Shown here in pieces: positions 7,991 to 15,323 of a stretch of 33,990 nucleotides of DNA (position 1 is the stretch's first letter; each line of letters opens with the position of its first letter). The notes under the pieces were generated by a model. The model searched no databases. It saw only the letters and a program-made list of their open reading frames with translations, and had not been told where the DNA came from. The DNA comes from an uncultured Acidimicrobiaceae bacterium (GTDB taxonomy: Bacteria; Actinomycetota; Acidimicrobiia; Acidimicrobiales; RAAP-2). The stretch lies in NCBI GenBank assembly GCA_903906055.1, contig CAIVIS010000043.1, forward strand, positions 1 to 33,990, given 5' to 3'. Made by a program: the position numbers and the translations under genes.

Positions 7991-9345
7991 GCCTCGGTAA
8001 GGACCGTGCGAAGCCGCGAGGTGATGTACTCGAACTCTTCGGGCCCACAGGTGAGCGGCGGGGACAGCTGGATCACCGGGTCGCCCCGATCGTCGGCCCG
8101 ACAGATCAGTCCAGACTCGTAGAGAGCCCCGGACAGGTAGCCCCGCAGTAGGCGCTCCGACTCGTCGTCGTTGAACGTCTCCTTGGTGTCCTTGTTCTTG
8201 ACCATCTCGATGCCGTAGAAGTACCCGGCACCTCGGACGTCACCCACGATCGGCAGGTCCCGGAGCGTCTCGAGTGAGGCCCGGAAGGCGCCTTCGTTGG
8301 CCCGGACGTGCTCCAGGATCCCTTCTTTCTCGAAGACATCGATGTTGGCCAGGGCCACGGCCGTGCTGACTGGATGGCCGGCGAAGGTGATGCCGTGCAG
8401 GAAGGTGGTTCCGGCCAGGAAGGGCTCGATGATCCGGTCGCTGACGGCTACCGCGCCCAGTGGGGCATAGCCGCTGGTGAGGCCCTTGGCCATGGTGATC
8501 ATGTCGGGTACGTAGTCGTAGCGCTCAGCACCGAAGAAGTGGCCGAGCCGGCCCCACGCGCAGATGACTTCATCGGAGACGAGCAGAACTCCGTACTTGT
8601 CGCAGATCTCACGCACCCGGCGGAAGTAGCCAGGGGGAGGAGGGAAGCAGCCACCGGCGTTCTGCACCGGCTCGAGGAAGACGGCGGCCACCGTCTCGGG
8701 GTCTTCCAGGATGAGCGCCTGTTCGATGGAGTCCGCAGCCCACTGGCCGAAGGCGTCGATGTCGTCTTCGAAGTACGGAGCACGGTAGAAGTTGGTATTG
8801 GGGACCTTGAAGGCACCGGGGATGAGGGGCTCGAACGGGGTGCGCATCTCGGTCACCCCGGTGATCGACAGGGCGCCCATCGTGGCACCGTGGTAGGCGA
8901 TGTTCCGGCTGATGACCTTGTACCGCTGGGGCTGCCCGATCAACTTGAAGTACTGACGGGACAACTTCCATGCTGACTCGACCGCTTCGGAGCCGCCGGT
9001 GGTGAAGAAGATCCGGTTGAGGTCTCCCGGGGTGAGGCTGGCGATCTTTTCGGCCAGTTCGATGGCCTTGGGGTGGGCGTAGCTCCACACCGGAAAGTAG
9101 GCCAGCTTGGCTGCCTGCTCGGCGCCTGCCTCTACCAGCTCCATCCGGCCGTGGCCCAACTGGCTGGTGAACAGACCCGACAGCCCGTCGAGGTAGCGCT
9201 TGCCGTGCTGGTCGTAGACCCAGACCCCTTCGCCCCGGACAATGACCGGGACGTCGTTGACGGGGGCACCCGACATGCGGGTGAAGTGCATCCACAGGTG
9301 CCGATGTGCGGCCTCTTGCAGGGCGTCGTTGGAATAGTCGGTCAT
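7975..9345 (-). CDS. Class III PLP aminotransferase (putrescine/omega-amine:pyruvate type)
   Basis: This 456-residue fold-type I class III aminotransferase has GGSEAVESAWKL around residues 117-128, YHGATMGALS near 151, the PLP-binding LVSDEV (Asp258), and the Schiff-base lysine Lys287 in MAKGLTSGYAPLG. The ATG at 9345 is chosen because it overlaps the lrp stop codon as ATGA and has GGGGGA just upstream; an ATG at 9357 is possible. The subfamily transaminates terminal amines such as putrescine or cadaverine, or beta-alanine/taurine, often with pyruvate as acceptor. It sits between lrp and an amine oxidase and opposite an aminobutyraldehyde-type dehydrogenase, which favours an SpuC-like role. 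Alanine dehydrogenase in the same locus would fit recycling of the alanine product. Confidence 0.85.
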   Translation of the reverse strand: MTDYSNDALQEAAHRHLWMHFTRMSGAPVNDVPVIVRGEGVWVYDQHGKRYLDGLSGLFTSQLGHGRMELVEAGAEQAAKLAYFPVWSYAHPKAIELAEKIASLTPGDLNRIFFTTGGSEAVESAWKLSRQYFKLIGQPQRYKVISRNIAYHGATMGALSITGVTEMRTPFEPLIPGAFKVPNTNFYRAPYFEDDIDAFGQWAADSIEQALILEDPETVAAVFLEPVQNAGGCFPPPPGYFRRVREICDKYGVLLVSDEVICAWGRLGHFFGAERYDYVPDMITMAKGLTSGYAPLGAVAVSDRIIEPFLAGTTFLHGITFAGHPVSTAVALANIDVFEKEGILEHVRANEGAFRASLETLRDLPIVGDVRGAGYFYGIEMVKNKDTKETFNDDESERLLRGYLSGALYESGLICRADDRGDPVIQLSPPLTCGPEEFEYITSRLRTVLTEAWKRI

Positions 9346-9821
9346 CGGGTCCCCCATGTGTAGGTCTGCTTCTTCAGTTTCAGGTACATGAACGTCTCGG
9401 TGCTGCGCACGCCGGGGATCTTGCGGATCACTCCGTTGAGCAGCTCCATCATCTGGTCTTCGTCCTCGCACACCAGCTCGACGAGGATGTCGTAGGTGCC
9501 GGTCACCAGGACCACATAGTCGATGTCTTCGACGGCGGCCAGGCGGTCGGCGACCTCTCGGGCATCGCCGTCGGCCCGAATGCCGACCATGGCCTGGCTG
9601 TGGAAGCCGATCTGCAGGGGGTCTGTGACCGCCACGATCTGCATGATTCCGGCGTCGCGCATCTTTTGGACCCGTTGGCGCACGGCTGCCTCGGACAGTC
9701 CGACCACTTCGGCGATCGACCCGTAGGTGCGCCGTCCGTCCTGCTGGAGTTGTTCGACGATGGCCTTGTTGACGTCATCGAGCAGTCCGACAGCGGACGA
9801 CGTGGGCATCGGGACGGTCAC
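9342..9821 (-). CDS. Lrp/AsnC-family transcriptional regulator
   Basis: This is a 159-residue regulator. The N-terminal winged helix-turn-helix spans about residues 15-60 (LLDDVNKAIVEQLQQDGR, then LSEAAVRQRVQKM). The C-terminal RAM/AsnC ligand-binding domain follows (VLVTGTYDILVELVCEDE). The GTG at 9821 is preferred because GGAG lies 7 nt upstream; an ATG at 9809 gives 155 residues. It is the first gene of the minus-strand operon with the aminotransferase (4-nt overlap) and FAD oxidoreductase, and it is divergent from the aldehyde dehydrogenase. Lrp proteins commonly bind such divergent regions and respond to the amino acid or amine that the flanking genes degrade. The AT-rich inverted repeats at 9902-9958 are the natural candidate operators. 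Confidence 0.9.
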   Translation of the reverse strand: MTVPMPTSSAVGLLDDVNKAIVEQLQQDGRRTYGSIAEVVGLSEAAVRQRVQKMRDAGIMQIVAVTDPLQIGFHSQAMVGIRADGDAREVADRLAAVEDIDYVVLVTGTYDILVELVCEDEDQMMELLNGVIRKIPGVRSTETFMYLKLKKQTYTWGTR

Positions 9822-9901
9822 GTGGGAACTCCGGGTGTGTCGGAGCGCTGACTGCCCAGATGACAATGAGGGCGGAAGTTGGACGCGGTCATTACTTTAC
9901 T

Positions 9902-9914
9902 TTTCTAGCAGAAA
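9902..9914. promoter_or_regulatory. Candidate Lrp half-operator, inverted repeat TTTCT-agc-AGAAA
   Basis: This is a perfect 5-bp inverted repeat with a 3-bp spacer in the AT-rich centre of the lrp/aldehyde dehydrogenase divergent region. Lrp sites are typically AT-rich dyads, and the location suits autoregulation. No binding evidence exists; this is inference. Confidence 0.4.
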
Positions 9915-9930
9915 CTCTACAGTTACAGTG

Positions 9931-9958
9931 GAAATCCGCGAGGAAACAGCCGGATTTC
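9931..9958. promoter_or_regulatory. 8-bp inverted repeat in lrp/ALDH divergent region
   Basis: GAAATCCG at 9931-9938 and CGGATTTC at 9951-9958 are exact reverse complements separated by 12 bp, so the dyad centres are two turns apart. Together with the dyad at 9902-9914 this forms a cluster upstream of both divergent genes, a typical layout for an Lrp octamer that wraps DNA. An alternative is a transcript hairpin on the plus strand, but the loop is long. Confidence 0.5.
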
Positions 9959-10101
9959 GTGGTGCGTGACCATGAATCTTCCGATAACACTTGTCAGAAC
10001 GCCCAAGATGGGCAACGATGAATCCCACTTGGCGGGTTGGACCTGCCGTATCACCGGTGACGGGGATTCCGTCAACCGCAACCGACTTTTTGGGAGGACC
10101 T

Positions 10102-11535
10102 GTGAGCATCACCCGCCTGTCGAACTTCGTGGGAGGCGCCTACGTCGAGACCCGCTCGGGTGCGACCTCGGAGTTGATCGATCCGAGCACCGGTGAAGTG
10201 AACCTCGAGGCCCCGGTATCGGGAGCCGACGACGTCGGCGCTGCCGTGGCTGCTGCGGCTGACGCGTTTCCTGGATGGCGTGATGCCACTCCGTCCGAGC
10301 GCAGCTTGGCGCTGTTGCGCATCGCTGATGCCATCGAGGCCCGGGGCGAGGAGTTGGCGGCCGTAGAGGGAGCGGACACCGGAAAGCCCTTCGCTCTCAC
10401 CATGTCCGAAGAGATCCCCCCGATGGTCGACCAGATCCGGTTCTTCGCCGGTGCGGCCCGCAACCTCGAGGGCAAGTCCGCTGGCGAGTACCTGGCCGAC
10501 CACACGTCGATGATCCGACGGGAGCCGATCGGTGTATGCGCGGCCGTGACGCCCTGGAACTACCCGATGATGATGGCGGTGTGGAAGTGGGCCCCGGCAC
10601 TAGCGGCCGGAAACTCCATGGTGCTGAAGCCCTCGGACACCACCCCGGCATCGACATTGCTGATGGCCGAAATCATGTCGGAGTTTCTGCCTGACGGCGT
10701 CTTCAACGTGGTGTGCGGCGACAGGGACACCGGCAGGGCCCTGGTCGAGCACCCGACCCCGGCCATGGTGGCCATCACCGGCAGCGTCCGGGCCGGTATG
10801 GAGGTGGCTGGGTCGGCGGCTCACGACCTGAAGCGGGTCCACCTGGAACTCGGTGGCAAGGCCCCGGTCATCATCTTCGACGACGCTGACCTGGAGGCCG
10901 CCGTCGAGGGCATCGTGGGTGCCGCATACTTCAACGCCGGCCAGGACTGCACGGCGGCTACCCGTGTGCTGGCCGCCCCGGGGATCTACGACGACTTCGT
11001 GGCCGCTTTGGCCGAGCAGGCAGCCGCACAGACGGTGGGTGGGACCGACATACTCGATGCCGACTACGGCCCACTCAACAGCGCCGCGCAGCTCGAGCGG
11101 GTCAGCGGGTTCTTCGACCGGCTCCCCAGTCATGCCGAGGTAGTCACCGGTGGTACCCGGGTGGGGGAGCGCGGCTACCTGTTCGCCCCCTCGGTCATCG
11201 CTGGCCTCCGCCAGGACGACGAGGTCATCCAAGAAGAGTTGTTCGGCCCGGCCATCACCGTGCAGTGCTTTTCCGATGAGGACCAAGCCCTGGCATGGGC
11301 CAACGGCGTGCGCTACGGGCTGGCCTCGAGTGTGTGGACCCAGAACCACGGACGGGCCATGCGGATGGCCAAGGCCCTCGACTTCGGCTGCGTGTGGATC
11401 AACACCCACATCCCGATCGTCGCCGAGATGCCCCACGGCGGGTTCAAGCATTCGGGTTACGGCAAGGACCTGTCGGGCTATGGCTTCGAGGACTACACCC
11501 GGATAAAGCACGTGATGAGCTTCATCGGGGCCTAG
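10102..11535 (+). CDS. NAD-dependent aldehyde dehydrogenase, gamma-aminobutyraldehyde type
   Basis: This 477-residue aldehyde dehydrogenase starts from a GTG preceded by GGAGG at ideal spacing. Core motifs are PWNYP (Asn153, oxyanion hole), VLKPSDTTP (NAD site), ITGSVRAG, LELGGKAP with the general base Glu249, and GQDCTAATR with the nucleophile Cys283. Overall it resembles the PatD/PuuC/betaine-aldehyde dehydrogenase subgroup, oxidising an amino-aldehyde to the amino acid, for example 4-aminobutanal to GABA. It is divergent from lrp, the aminotransferase and the amine oxidase, either of which could produce its aldehyde substrate. The permease follows 70 bp downstream on the same strand. Exact aldehyde specificity is inferred from context. 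Confidence 0.88.
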   Translation: MSITRLSNFVGGAYVETRSGATSELIDPSTGEVNLEAPVSGADDVGAAVAAAADAFPGWRDATPSERSLALLRIADAIEARGEELAAVEGADTGKPFALTMSEEIPPMVDQIRFFAGAARNLEGKSAGEYLADHTSMIRREPIGVCAAVTPWNYPMMMAVWKWAPALAAGNSMVLKPSDTTPASTLLMAEIMSEFLPDGVFNVVCGDRDTGRALVEHPTPAMVAITGSVRAGMEVAGSAAHDLKRVHLELGGKAPVIIFDDADLEAAVEGIVGAAYFNAGQDCTAATRVLAAPGIYDDFVAALAEQAAAQTVGGTDILDADYGPLNSAAQLERVSGFFDRLPSHAEVVTGGTRVGERGYLFAPSVIAGLRQDDEVIQEELFGPAITVQCFSDEDQALAWANGVRYGLASSVWTQNHGRAMRMAKALDFGCVWINTHIPIVAEMPHGGFKHSGYGKDLSGYGFEDYTRIKHVMSFIGA

Positions 11536-11551
11536 GTTGCATCGAGAGGTT

Positions 11552-11588
11552 GCATCAGAAGGGCATCAGAGGGGCATCAGAGGGGCAT
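11552..11588 (+). repeat. 11-bp tandem repeat, ~3.4 copies
   Basis: GCATCAGARGG-type units begin at 11552, 11563 and 11574, with a partial copy at 11585. They fill most of the gap between the dehydrogenase stop and the permease ribosome-binding site. A related GGTTGCATC pair precedes them. The array is non-coding and would place the SD of the permease at a length-variable distance from the upstream gene. Confidence 0.7.
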
Positions 11589-11605
11589 AGTCAAGGGGGA
11601 AGCGC

Positions 11606-13153
11606 ATGGACAACACGACCCATACCGATCACGAGGTCCTCGGACCGTTCGGTGCTCCGGTGCCGGCCAGCGAAGAACAAGCACAGCTCAGATCGGACGA
11701 GCTGAACCTATTTGATGCTACGGCGGTGGCCGTGTCGTCGGTGGCGCCGGCGTACTCGCTGGCATCCACGTTGGCCTACGTGTTCATCGCCCTCGGGGTC
11801 AGCGCTGTCTTCGGTCCGTCCGTGATCGTCGTGAGCTTCATCCCGGTGCTCTTCGTGGCTATTGCCTACTTCCATCTCAACCGTCGGGACCCGGACTGCG
11901 GTGCTTCGTACTCATGGCTGTCCAAGGTGATCCACCCCTTCGTCGGATGGTTCAACGGTTGGGTGCAGGTGGCCACTTCCGCCATCTTCTGCATCTCGGC
12001 CTCGATCCTGGCTGGCCAGTACACGCTGCAGCTCTTCAACAGCCTGGGTTGGATCAACTCAGCCACAGCCTCCAGCGTCTGGTACACGTCGCTGATCGGC
12101 ATCGCCTGGCTGGTGCTGATCACCTCGATGTGCGTCTACGGCATCCGCTGGACGACCAACTTCCAGTGGATCCTGGTCATCATCGAGTACTCGGTGGTGA
12201 TCCTCTTCTCACTCTGGGGGATCTACAAGGCGGTCTTCACCCACCCTGCTGGCTCGACCGGCTTCCACCTCTCCTGGCTGAATCCGTTCGAAGTCACTTC
12301 GTGGAGTGCCCTGGCCGCTGGTATCGCGCTGGGAGTCTTCTTCTTCTGGGGATGGGACACCGCAGTCAACCTGAACGAAGAGACCAAGAACCGCACGCAC
12401 ACTCCAGGACATGCCGGGATCTTGGCCATGTTCCTCCTACTGGTGGTCTTCTTGATCAACTTCGTATCGGTGGAGATGCTTATTCCGCAGAAGGTCATCG
12501 AGGCGCAGGGCTCGAACATCCTCTTCTATTACGCAGAGCACGTATTCGGGACTTGGGCTGGCTACGTCATGATCTTCGCCGTCATCACTTCGACGGTCGC
12601 CACCACCCAGACGACGCTGTTGCCAGCATCGCGGATCACTCTGTCGATGGCCCGGGACAAGGTGTTCCCCCATGTCTTCGCTCGGATCCACCCGAAGTTC
12701 CAGACCCCTGCTGTCGGCATCATCACCCTGGCCTGCTTCACCACGGTCGGCATCATCTTGAACTCGGGGAGCCCCTCGGTGAACTCCATTATCGGCAGGC
12801 TCATCCTCGACATCGGCGTCCTGGTCGCCTTCTACTACGGCATGACCGGGATTGCTTGTGGCTGGGCGTATCGCAAGGTGGCGTTCAAGAAGTTCTCGTT
12901 CTTCTTCACCGGCGTCCTTCTCCCGTTCCTTTCGGGACTGTTCCTCCTCTACGTCTGCTACGAGGTCATCGTGAGTAACGGCTGGGGCGAGGCCATCCCG
13001 ATCCTGGTGACGCTGGGCCTCGGGATCCCGCTGGCCCTCGTGGCCAGGTTCACCACAAAGGGCGACTTCTTTAAGGTGAAGCCCATCGCCTATGACTCGA
13101 TCGAGGAGCCCGAGTCGATCGAGGAATCCCAGCAGGCGCCTGTCGCGGTCTAA
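11606..13153 (+). CDS. APC-superfamily amino acid/polyamine permease
   Basis: This is a 515-residue integral membrane protein with about 12 hydrophobic segments. The ATG at 11606 has AGGGGGA 5 nt upstream. TM1 (VSSVAPAYSLASTLAYVFIA) has the unwound-helix pattern of APC transporters. TM6 and the loop after it read FFFWGWDTAVNLNEETKN, the family signature around the substrate and Na+/H+ site. The hydrophilic tail is acidic (IEEPESIEE). It follows the aminobutyraldehyde-type dehydrogenase and precedes alanine dehydrogenase, so it probably imports the amine or amino acid degraded by this locus. Putrescine, an amino acid or ethanolamine cannot be separated from sequence. Confidence 0.88.
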   Translation: MDNTTHTDHEVLGPFGAPVPASEEQAQLRSDELNLFDATAVAVSSVAPAYSLASTLAYVFIALGVSAVFGPSVIVVSFIPVLFVAIAYFHLNRRDPDCGASYSWLSKVIHPFVGWFNGWVQVATSAIFCISASILAGQYTLQLFNSLGWINSATASSVWYTSLIGIAWLVLITSMCVYGIRWTTNFQWILVIIEYSVVILFSLWGIYKAVFTHPAGSTGFHLSWLNPFEVTSWSALAAGIALGVFFFWGWDTAVNLNEETKNRTHTPGHAGILAMFLLLVVFLINFVSVEMLIPQKVIEAQGSNILFYYAEHVFGTWAGYVMIFAVITSTVATTQTTLLPASRITLSMARDKVFPHVFARIHPKFQTPAVGIITLACFTTVGIILNSGSPSVNSIIGRLILDIGVLVAFYYGMTGIACGWAYRKVAFKKFSFFFTGVLLPFLSGLFLLYVCYEVIVSNGWGEAIPILVTLGLGIPLALVARFTTKGDFFKVKPIAYDSIEEPESIEESQQAPVAV

Positions 13154-13277
13154 GGGCAGAACGGGCCCACCCGACTCGCCGACGTGTGGCGGACGGGCGG
13201 ATCGCTGTCCGGTTGACCGTGAATCTGACCATCAAGCCCGACCGTGAAGCCCGACGAAGTGAAGTGAGGATGTCCCG

Positions 13278-14399
13278 ATGATTGTCGGAGTGCCCAAAGA
13301 AGTGAAGGCAGACGAGTACCGGGTGGCCATCACCCCAGCTGGCGTGCGCGAACTGACCGCAGCCGGGCACACGGTGTACGTGGAGAAGGAGGCCGGGGTC
13401 GGATCGTCGATACCGGATGCCGACTTCATAGCCACCGGCGCCCAGATCATGGACGACCCTGACGACATCTGGGCCTCGTCGGACATGATCCTCGGGGTCA
13501 AGGAGCCGATCGCCGTCGAGTATCCGCGGCTCGGCATGAAGAAGGACCAGGTCCTGTTCACCTACCTGCACCTGGCCGCGGGACGGGCCTGTACGGAGGC
13601 GCTCATCGCCGGTGGCAATACGGCCATCGCCTATGAGACGGTGCGCCTTGCCGACAACTCGCTGCCCTTGCTGACGCCGATGAGCGAAGTGGCCGGACGG
13701 ATGGCACCGCTCATGGGTGCACATCACCTGATGCGGCCCGGGGGTGGACGCGGAACCCTGGTCTGCGGTGTGCCCGGTGTGCGCTGCGCCAAGATCGTGA
13801 TCCTCGGGGCTGGAGTTGCCGGGATGGCTGCGGCCACCTTGGCTGTGGGCATGCACGCCGAGGTCTACATCCTCGACCGGAACTTGGAGCGCCTTCGTCA
13901 AGTCGACCACCACTTCCGGGGTGGACTCGAGACGGTGGCTTCCAGCACGCATGCCATCGAGGAGGTCTGCGTCGATGCCGACATCGTCATCGGTGCCGTC
14001 CTAGTGGTGGGGGCCAAGGCTCCCAAGTTGATCAGTGACGACCTGGTGGGGCAGATGCGCGATGGATCCGTGCTGGTGGACATCTCGGTCGACCAGGGCG
14101 GTTGCTTCGAGTCGACCCGGCCCACCACCCACTCGGACCCGACCTTCGAGGTCAACGGCTCGATCTTCTACTGCGTAGCCAACATGCCCGGGGCTGTTCC
14201 TCACTCCTCGACCCACGCCCTGGTGAACGCCACCATGCCGTATGTCATGAACATCGCCAACCACGGATGGCGTGATGCCGTCCGTGAGGACGCGGCGCTG
14301 GCCGAGGGGGTCAATGTGGTGGACGGCATGGTCGTCTACGAGCCAGTCGCCGAGGCCCACGGCATGGACTTCCGCCCATTGTCCAAGTTCGTCGCCTGA
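13278..14399 (+). CDS. ald: Alanine dehydrogenase
   Basis: This 373-residue enzyme interconverts L-alanine with pyruvate, NH4+ and NADH. Family residues seen are Arg15 (EYRVAITP), Lys75 (GVKEP), a His in YLHLAAGR, the NAD-binding GAGVAG at 177-182 with Asp200 at the end of the second strand (NAD preference), and DISVDQGG with the catalytic Asp. Length matches the family (~370). GAGGA lies 7 nt upstream of the ATG. It is 124 bp downstream of the permease on the same strand, so probably in the same regulon. With a pyruvate-linked aminotransferase in the locus, it would regenerate pyruvate and release ammonium. Orthologues are often Lrp/AsnC controlled, which suits the neighbouring regulator. 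Confidence 0.95.
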   Translation: MIVGVPKEVKADEYRVAITPAGVRELTAAGHTVYVEKEAGVGSSIPDADFIATGAQIMDDPDDIWASSDMILGVKEPIAVEYPRLGMKKDQVLFTYLHLAAGRACTEALIAGGNTAIAYETVRLADNSLPLLTPMSEVAGRMAPLMGAHHLMRPGGGRGTLVCGVPGVRCAKIVILGAGVAGMAAATLAVGMHAEVYILDRNLERLRQVDHHFRGGLETVASSTHAIEEVCVDADIVIGAVLVVGAKAPKLISDDLVGQMRDGSVLVDISVDQGGCFESTRPTTHSDPTFEVNGSIFYCVANMPGAVPHSSTHALVNATMPYVMNIANHGWRDAVREDAALAEGVNVVDGMVVYEPVAEAHGMDFRPLSKFVA

Positions 14400-14470
14400 T
14401 CGGTCCTGCCCTCGGGGCCCGTCCGCTCGGTCCTGTGGTCAGAACTCGACCACCGATGCCATGCGTCCGA

Positions 14471-15187
14471 TCAGATGAGGTCTCGCGCCGCTTCCGACCC
14501 GGGAGCGAGCAACCCGGTGGCGAGGTGGACTGGAACGGCCATGCCTTCTGGAAGGCCAGGTGCTGCCACCGGATCGAGGCGGACGGTGCGCAACGGCACT
14601 TCGCCGGCCCACACCGCCAGGGTCAAGTCAGCGTCGTCATCATCGGGGGGTCCCTCGCTGATCTTCACCGAGGCCTCGTCGAGGGCCAGGCGGAGCACCA
14701 TGGTGGCCGCCAGCTCCTTGGTAGACGGGGGCCGGGCGTACTCCCACTGCCCGGGAGCGACGTGGTCCGAGATGGCTCGCAGCGCAGCCAACTTCGTCTC
14801 GGGATCGACCAGGACTTCGGGGATTCCGTAGACCATGGCGCAGCGGTAGTTGACCGAGTGGTTGAAGATCGAGCGGGCCAGCACCAGCCCGTCGACCAAC
14901 GTGACCGTTACGCATACCGGAGTCCCTGCTTTGGCCGCCCGCAGGCTCTGGCTGGCCGCCGACCCGTGCACCAACAAGTGGTCGTCGTCTCGTGCATAGG
15001 TGGTGGGCACCACCATGGGCCCTCCGTCGACCACGAGGCCGAGGTGGCAGATGAAGCCGGCGTCGAGCACGGCGTGCAGGTCGGCCATGCGGTGGGACCC
15101 TTGGTCGGGGAGCCGACGAAGCCGCACCCGGTCCGTCGGCGGCCCAGGGTCGGTACCCTGGTCGCGCCCACTGTCTCCGTCTGTCAT
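14471..15187 (-). CDS. Pyridoxamine 5'-phosphate oxidase-fold flavoprotein (NimA-like)
   Basis: This is a 238-residue protein with a split-beta-barrel PPOX fold. RLRRLPDQGSHRMADLHAVLDAG, VPTTYARDDDHLLVHGSAAS and CVTVTLVDGLVLARS are typical of the actinobacterial FMN/PPOX family annotated as pyridoxamine phosphate oxidase-like or nitroimidazole-resistance-like. The ATG at 15187 is used; upstream in-frame codons add only a low-complexity GDST repeat. It is probably not a true PdxH, because it is longer at the C-terminus and lacks recognisable PLP-site motifs. It likely binds FMN, F420 or haem. It converges with ald and is divergent from the semialdehyde dehydrogenase gene. Confidence 0.75.
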   Translation of the reverse strand: MTDGDSGRDQGTDPGPPTDRVRLRRLPDQGSHRMADLHAVLDAGFICHLGLVVDGGPMVVPTTYARDDDHLLVHGSAASQSLRAAKAGTPVCVTVTLVDGLVLARSIFNHSVNYRCAMVYGIPEVLVDPETKLAALRAISDHVAPGQWEYARPPSTKELAATMVLRLALDEASVKISEGPPDDDDADLTLAVWAGEVPLRTVRLDPVAAPGLPEGMAVPVHLATGLLAPGSEAARDLI

Positions 15188-15248
15188 GGGACGATTGTGG
15201 CACGCAGTGCGGGCTGGGCCGCTTTCCGTCATCAACCAGAGAGTCGTC

Positions 15249-15284
15249 GAGTCACCAGTCGAGTCACCAGTCGAGTCACCAGTC
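15249..15284 (+). repeat. 12-bp tandem repeat, three perfect copies
   Basis: GAGTCACCAGTC occurs three times head to tail at 15249-15284, in the gap between the divergent PPOX and mmsA starts. It is 40 bp upstream of the mmsA GTG, so within its leader or promoter. Reading frames through it on both strands give repeated ESPV or GDST, which explains the misleading upstream extensions of both genes. Confidence 0.8.
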
Positions 15285-15323
15285 ACCACGAGGGGGAGCC
15301 CGCTCCCCGAGGAGCGTCACCTA

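Larger units (their letters stand above)
9822..10101. promoter_or_regulatory. Divergent control region lrp / aldehyde dehydrogenase
   Basis: This is a 280-bp region between the lrp start (minus) and the aldehyde dehydrogenase start (plus). Its middle (about 9890-9960) is visibly richer in A/T than surrounding DNA and carries two inverted repeats. The plus-strand end has GGGAGG 5-6 nt before the GTG at 10102. No additional gene is supported; an upstream extension of the dehydrogenase frame to 9991 lacks family similarity. Confidence 0.55.

Noticed and set aside
10600-11511. 303-residue minus-strand frame opposite the aldehyde dehydrogenase
   Set aside because: No recognisable domain and a typical antisense composition; the plus-strand frame has a catalytic Cys and Glu.
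11914-12978. 354-residue plus-strand frame inside the APC permease gene
   Set aside because: Arg/His/Leu-rich shadow frame; the permease frame carries transmembrane segments and family motifs.
15000-15323. N-terminal extension of mmsA to 603 residues
   Set aside because: The extension lies antisense to the PPOX gene and through the 12-bp repeat; the GTG at 15324 has an SD and yields the family length.
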